Part shown: positions 62,046 through 64,000 of the stretch, piece after piece
Position numbering within the stretch: position 1 is the first letter of the stretch
Layout of the letters: each line of letters begins with the position of its first letter
Assembly: GCF_012939995.1 (NCBI RefSeq)
Contig: NZ_SPMZ01000026.1
Span: 1 to 64,000, forward strand
Length of the DNA stretch: 64,000 nt
Origin: Candidatus Competibacter phosphatis
GTDB lineage: Bacteria > Pseudomonadota > Gammaproteobacteria > Competibacterales > Competibacteraceae
Reading direction: 5' to 3'
Program-made: the position numbers and the translations under genes
The notes under the pieces: model-generated
Seen by the model: the letters and a program-made list of their open reading frames with translations, nothing else
Told to the model about the DNA's origin: nothing
The model's database searches: none

Positions 62046-63233
62046 GTGCTCCGCACTCGAATCCCGCCTGGCCGTTCCAGCGGCTTGCGCCCCGCTCTAT
62101 ATGGCGCTGTCCTCCTGGTGGCGCTGGTTACCGGCTGTTCGAAGTCCGGATCAGCCCCTGCCAATCAAGCCGCTGCTCCGCCGCCGTTGCCGGTCACGGT
62201 GGCGGCAATGCAGCCGACTCAGGTTCCCATCGTTGTCGAAGTCATGGCGCAAACCGAAGGCGCCAAGGAAACGGAAGTCCGCGCCCGGGTCGGCGGCATC
62301 CTGATCAAGCAGTTGTATGAGGAAGGCGAACCGGTCAAACGCGATCAGCCGCTGTTCCAGATCGATCGCGTGCCTTACGAAATCGCATTGGCGCGGGCGC
62401 GGGGCAATCGGGCCGAGGCCAAGGCCAAACTGGAACAAGCGGTGCGCGAAGCCAATCGCTTGAAGGGATTGCTGGACCGGAAATCCATCAGTCGTAAGGA
62501 ATACGACGATGCGACCTCCACCCAGGCCCTATCCCAAGCGGCGGTCAATGTGACCGAGGCGGCCGTGCGTCAGGCGGAATTGGATCTGTCCTACACCACG
62601 GTCACCGCGCCGGTGGCGGGCATCTCGGGGCGGGCGGCAAAGTCGGTCGGTAACCTGATCACCACCAGCGACAATCTATTGACGTCCATCCATCAGTCCG
62701 ACCCGATCTGGGTCCGGTTCAGCCTATCCGACAGCGATATGGCGCGGGTACCGGGTGGTCGTCTGACCCAAAAAGTCGTGACCGGTGTCGAGCTGGTCTT
62801 ACCGGATGGCTCCCTCTATCCCCATCGTGGCCGGCTGAATTTCCTCGCGTCCAGCATCGATCCGAATCTGGGTACGCAACAGTTTCGGGCCACTTTCGAT
62901 AATCCCGATCGGTTTTTGCTACCCGGTCAGTTCGTGCGGGTTCGTGTCTTGGCCGGTGAACGGCAGAGCGTATTCCTGGTGCCGCAGGCGGCGGTGGTCC
63001 AGAACGCCCAGGGTTATTTGGTCTTTGTCGTCGATGCCGAGAACAAGGTCACGCCGCGTCCGGTGCAGACCGGCGATTGGCAGGGTCAGGATTGGGTCAT
63101 CCTCGGTGGCCTGAAGGCCGGCGATCAGGTCATCGTCGATAACCTCATGAAATTGCGGCCCGGCGCGGTCGTTGCTCCGCATCCGCCTCAGGACGCGCCC
63201 TCGGCGTCCGCGACCACTCAGCCCCACGGCTAA
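62046..63233 (+). CDS. acrA: RND efflux periplasmic adaptor (AcrA/MexA type)
   Basis: The lipoprotein links the inner-membrane pump to an outer-membrane channel. The start is a GTG about eight bases after GGAG; the signal ends LVTGC. Adaptor marks are EVRARVGGILIKQLYEEG, the alpha-hairpin region (IALARARGNRAEAKAKLEQA, LLDRKSISRKEYDDA), YTTVTAPVAGISGRA and LLPGQFVRVRV. Length of 395 residues is normal. It is followed 12 bases later by the pump gene. Confidence 0.95.
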   Translation: MLRTRIPPGRSSGLRPALYGAVLLVALVTGCSKSGSAPANQAAAPPPLPVTVAAMQPTQVPIVVEVMAQTEGAKETEVRARVGGILIKQLYEEGEPVKRDQPLFQIDRVPYEIALARARGNRAEAKAKLEQAVREANRLKGLLDRKSISRKEYDDATSTQALSQAAVNVTEAAVRQAELDLSYTTVTAPVAGISGRAAKSVGNLITTSDNLLTSIHQSDPIWVRFSLSDSDMARVPGGRLTQKVVTGVELVLPDGSLYPHRGRLNFLASSIDPNLGTQQFRATFDNPDRFLLPGQFVRVRVLAGERQSVFLVPQAAVVQNAQGYLVFVVDAENKVTPRPVQTGDWQGQDWVILGGLKAGDQVIVDNLMKLRPGAVVAPHPPQDAPSASATTQPHG

Positions 63234-63245
63234 GCGGAGTTCGCC

Positions 63246-64000
63246 ATGTCTCGATTCTTCATCCATCGCCCGATTTTCGCCTCGGTGATTTCCATCATCA
63301 TCGTCATTGCCGGGATCATGGCGGCCCGCGTGCTGCCGATAGCCCAATACCCGGAAATCGCGCCTCCGACGGTCATCATCTCCGCCAGTTATCCCGGCGC
63401 TTCCGCCGAAACCTTGACCAAGACCGTGGCCGCCCCGATCGAGGAACAGCTTTCCGGGGTGGAAGGGTTGATCTATTTCAACTCCACGGCGGCTTCCGAC
63501 GGTCAGGTCGCCATCACCGCCACCTTCGAGGTGGGCACCGATATCGATATGGCCACGGTGAACGTGAACAATCGTGTGAAAATCGCCGAGCCGCGTCTGC
63601 CGGACGTGGTGCGCCAGTACGGTGTCAACGTACAGAAGCGCTCCAACGAGATCCTGATGGTGGCCACCATCACCTCGCCGGACAGCAGCCGCAGCGCCCT
63701 CTATCTGTCCAACTACGCCCTGGCGAACATCCTGGACGATCTCAAGCGTATTTCCGGCGTGGGCGATGCCCAGATCTTCGGCGCCCTGGACTACTCCATG
63801 CGGGTCTGGCTCAAGCCCGATCGCATGGCGCAACTGGGGGTGACCACCACCGACGTCGCGAATGCCATCGCGGCGCAAAACAAGCAGAACGCCGCCGGTA
63901 AGATCGGTCAGGAACCGGCTCCCGACGGCCAGCAACTGGTCTACACGGTGACCGCCAAGGGCCGACTCATTACCCCGGAACAGTTCGGCGACATCGTGGT
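63246..64000 (+). CDS. acrB: RND multidrug efflux pump (AcrB/MexB type), 5' part, cut by window edge
   Basis: The first 251 residues of the pump are present: MSRFFIHRPIFASVISIIIV, the first helix, then QYPEIAPPTVIISASYPGAS, EQLSGVEGLIYFNSTAASDG, FEVGTDIDMATVNVNNRV and GDAQIFGALDYSMRVWL. It exports drugs by proton antiport as a trimer. The frame is open to the right edge; the rest lies outside. Confidence 0.95.
   Translation, partial: MSRFFIHRPIFASVISIIIVIAGIMAARVLPIAQYPEIAPPTVIISASYPGASAETLTKTVAAPIEEQLSGVEGLIYFNSTAASDGQVAITATFEVGTDIDMATVNVNNRVKIAEPRLPDVVRQYGVNVQKRSNEILMVATITSPDSSRSALYLSNYALANILDDLKRISGVGDAQIFGALDYSMRVWLKPDRMAQLGVTTTDVANAIAAQNKQNAAGKIGQEPAPDGQQLVYTVTAKGRLITPEQFGDIV

Overview
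The window looks like a chromosomal stretch of a GC-rich gammaproteobacterium. The evidence is a homodimer-type pyruvate dehydrogenase operon (aceE-aceF-lpdA), an AcrR/AcrA/AcrB-type efflux locus with a recognisable AcrR-like operator, a Fur-box-controlled FbpABC iron importer, CspA, GalE, DarP and YaiI. The GC-rich, signalling-rich content would suit a Competibacter-, Thiotrichales- or Chromatiales-like environmental organism, but that is inference from gene style only.

Layout. Positions 1-11.8 kb form an AT-rich accessory island. It holds the 5' end of an IS4/Tn5-type transposase, a REC-REC-GGDEF protein, a REC-REC-REC-GGDEF protein, a Cache-domain histidine kinase, two tandem paralogous periplasmic substrate-binding proteins and a SAM methyltransferase, separated by spacers of higher GC with no recognisable genes. 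Almost every reading frame here is interrupted. Read by hand, nearly all interruptions are one extra base in an A/T run of six or more, and removing that base restores textbook domains. The same +1 error breaks four GC-rich genes downstream (16.5, 31.1, 53.1 and 56.0 kb), so homopolymer over-calling in the consensus, rather than gene decay, is the simplest reading.

From 11.9 to 16.5 kb lies a translationally coupled racemase / unknown / MFS cassette. From 17.3 to 23 kb are an acetolactate synthase (frameshifted) and the iron importer. From 24 to 39 kb is the most unusual part. One side carries a caspase-FGE lipid-free secreted protein, two coiled-coil lipoproteins, a TPR protein and its paralogue fused to a trypsin-like protease. 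Facing it is an operon of a degenerate penicillin-binding protein, a SEDS (FtsW/RodA) glycosyltransferase with a large extra N-terminal domain, and an FHA protein, with a transmembrane Ser/Thr kinase transcribed divergently from the PBP. Kinase + FHA + SEDS + PBP resembles the actinobacterial pknB/rodA/pbpA/fha locus, but here the PBP has lost all three transpeptidase motifs. This is my leading candidate for an undescribed system.

From 39 to 64 kb the content is mostly conventional: a DUF72 protein, two transglutaminase-like proteins around a cold-shock gene, the PDH operon, a C39/papain-like protein, a truncated DarP, an OmpR-type regulator, Bcr/CflA and MFS transporters, YaiI, TPMT, a nucleotidyltransferase/hexapeptide/sugar-transferase fusion, a phosphopantetheinyl transferase, a thioesterase, GalE (with Tyr-to-Phe at the catalytic position), a membrane coiled-coil protein beside a membrane-anchored response regulator, and the AcrR-AcrA-AcrB locus that runs off the right edge. 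No rRNA, tRNA or CRISPR array was seen.
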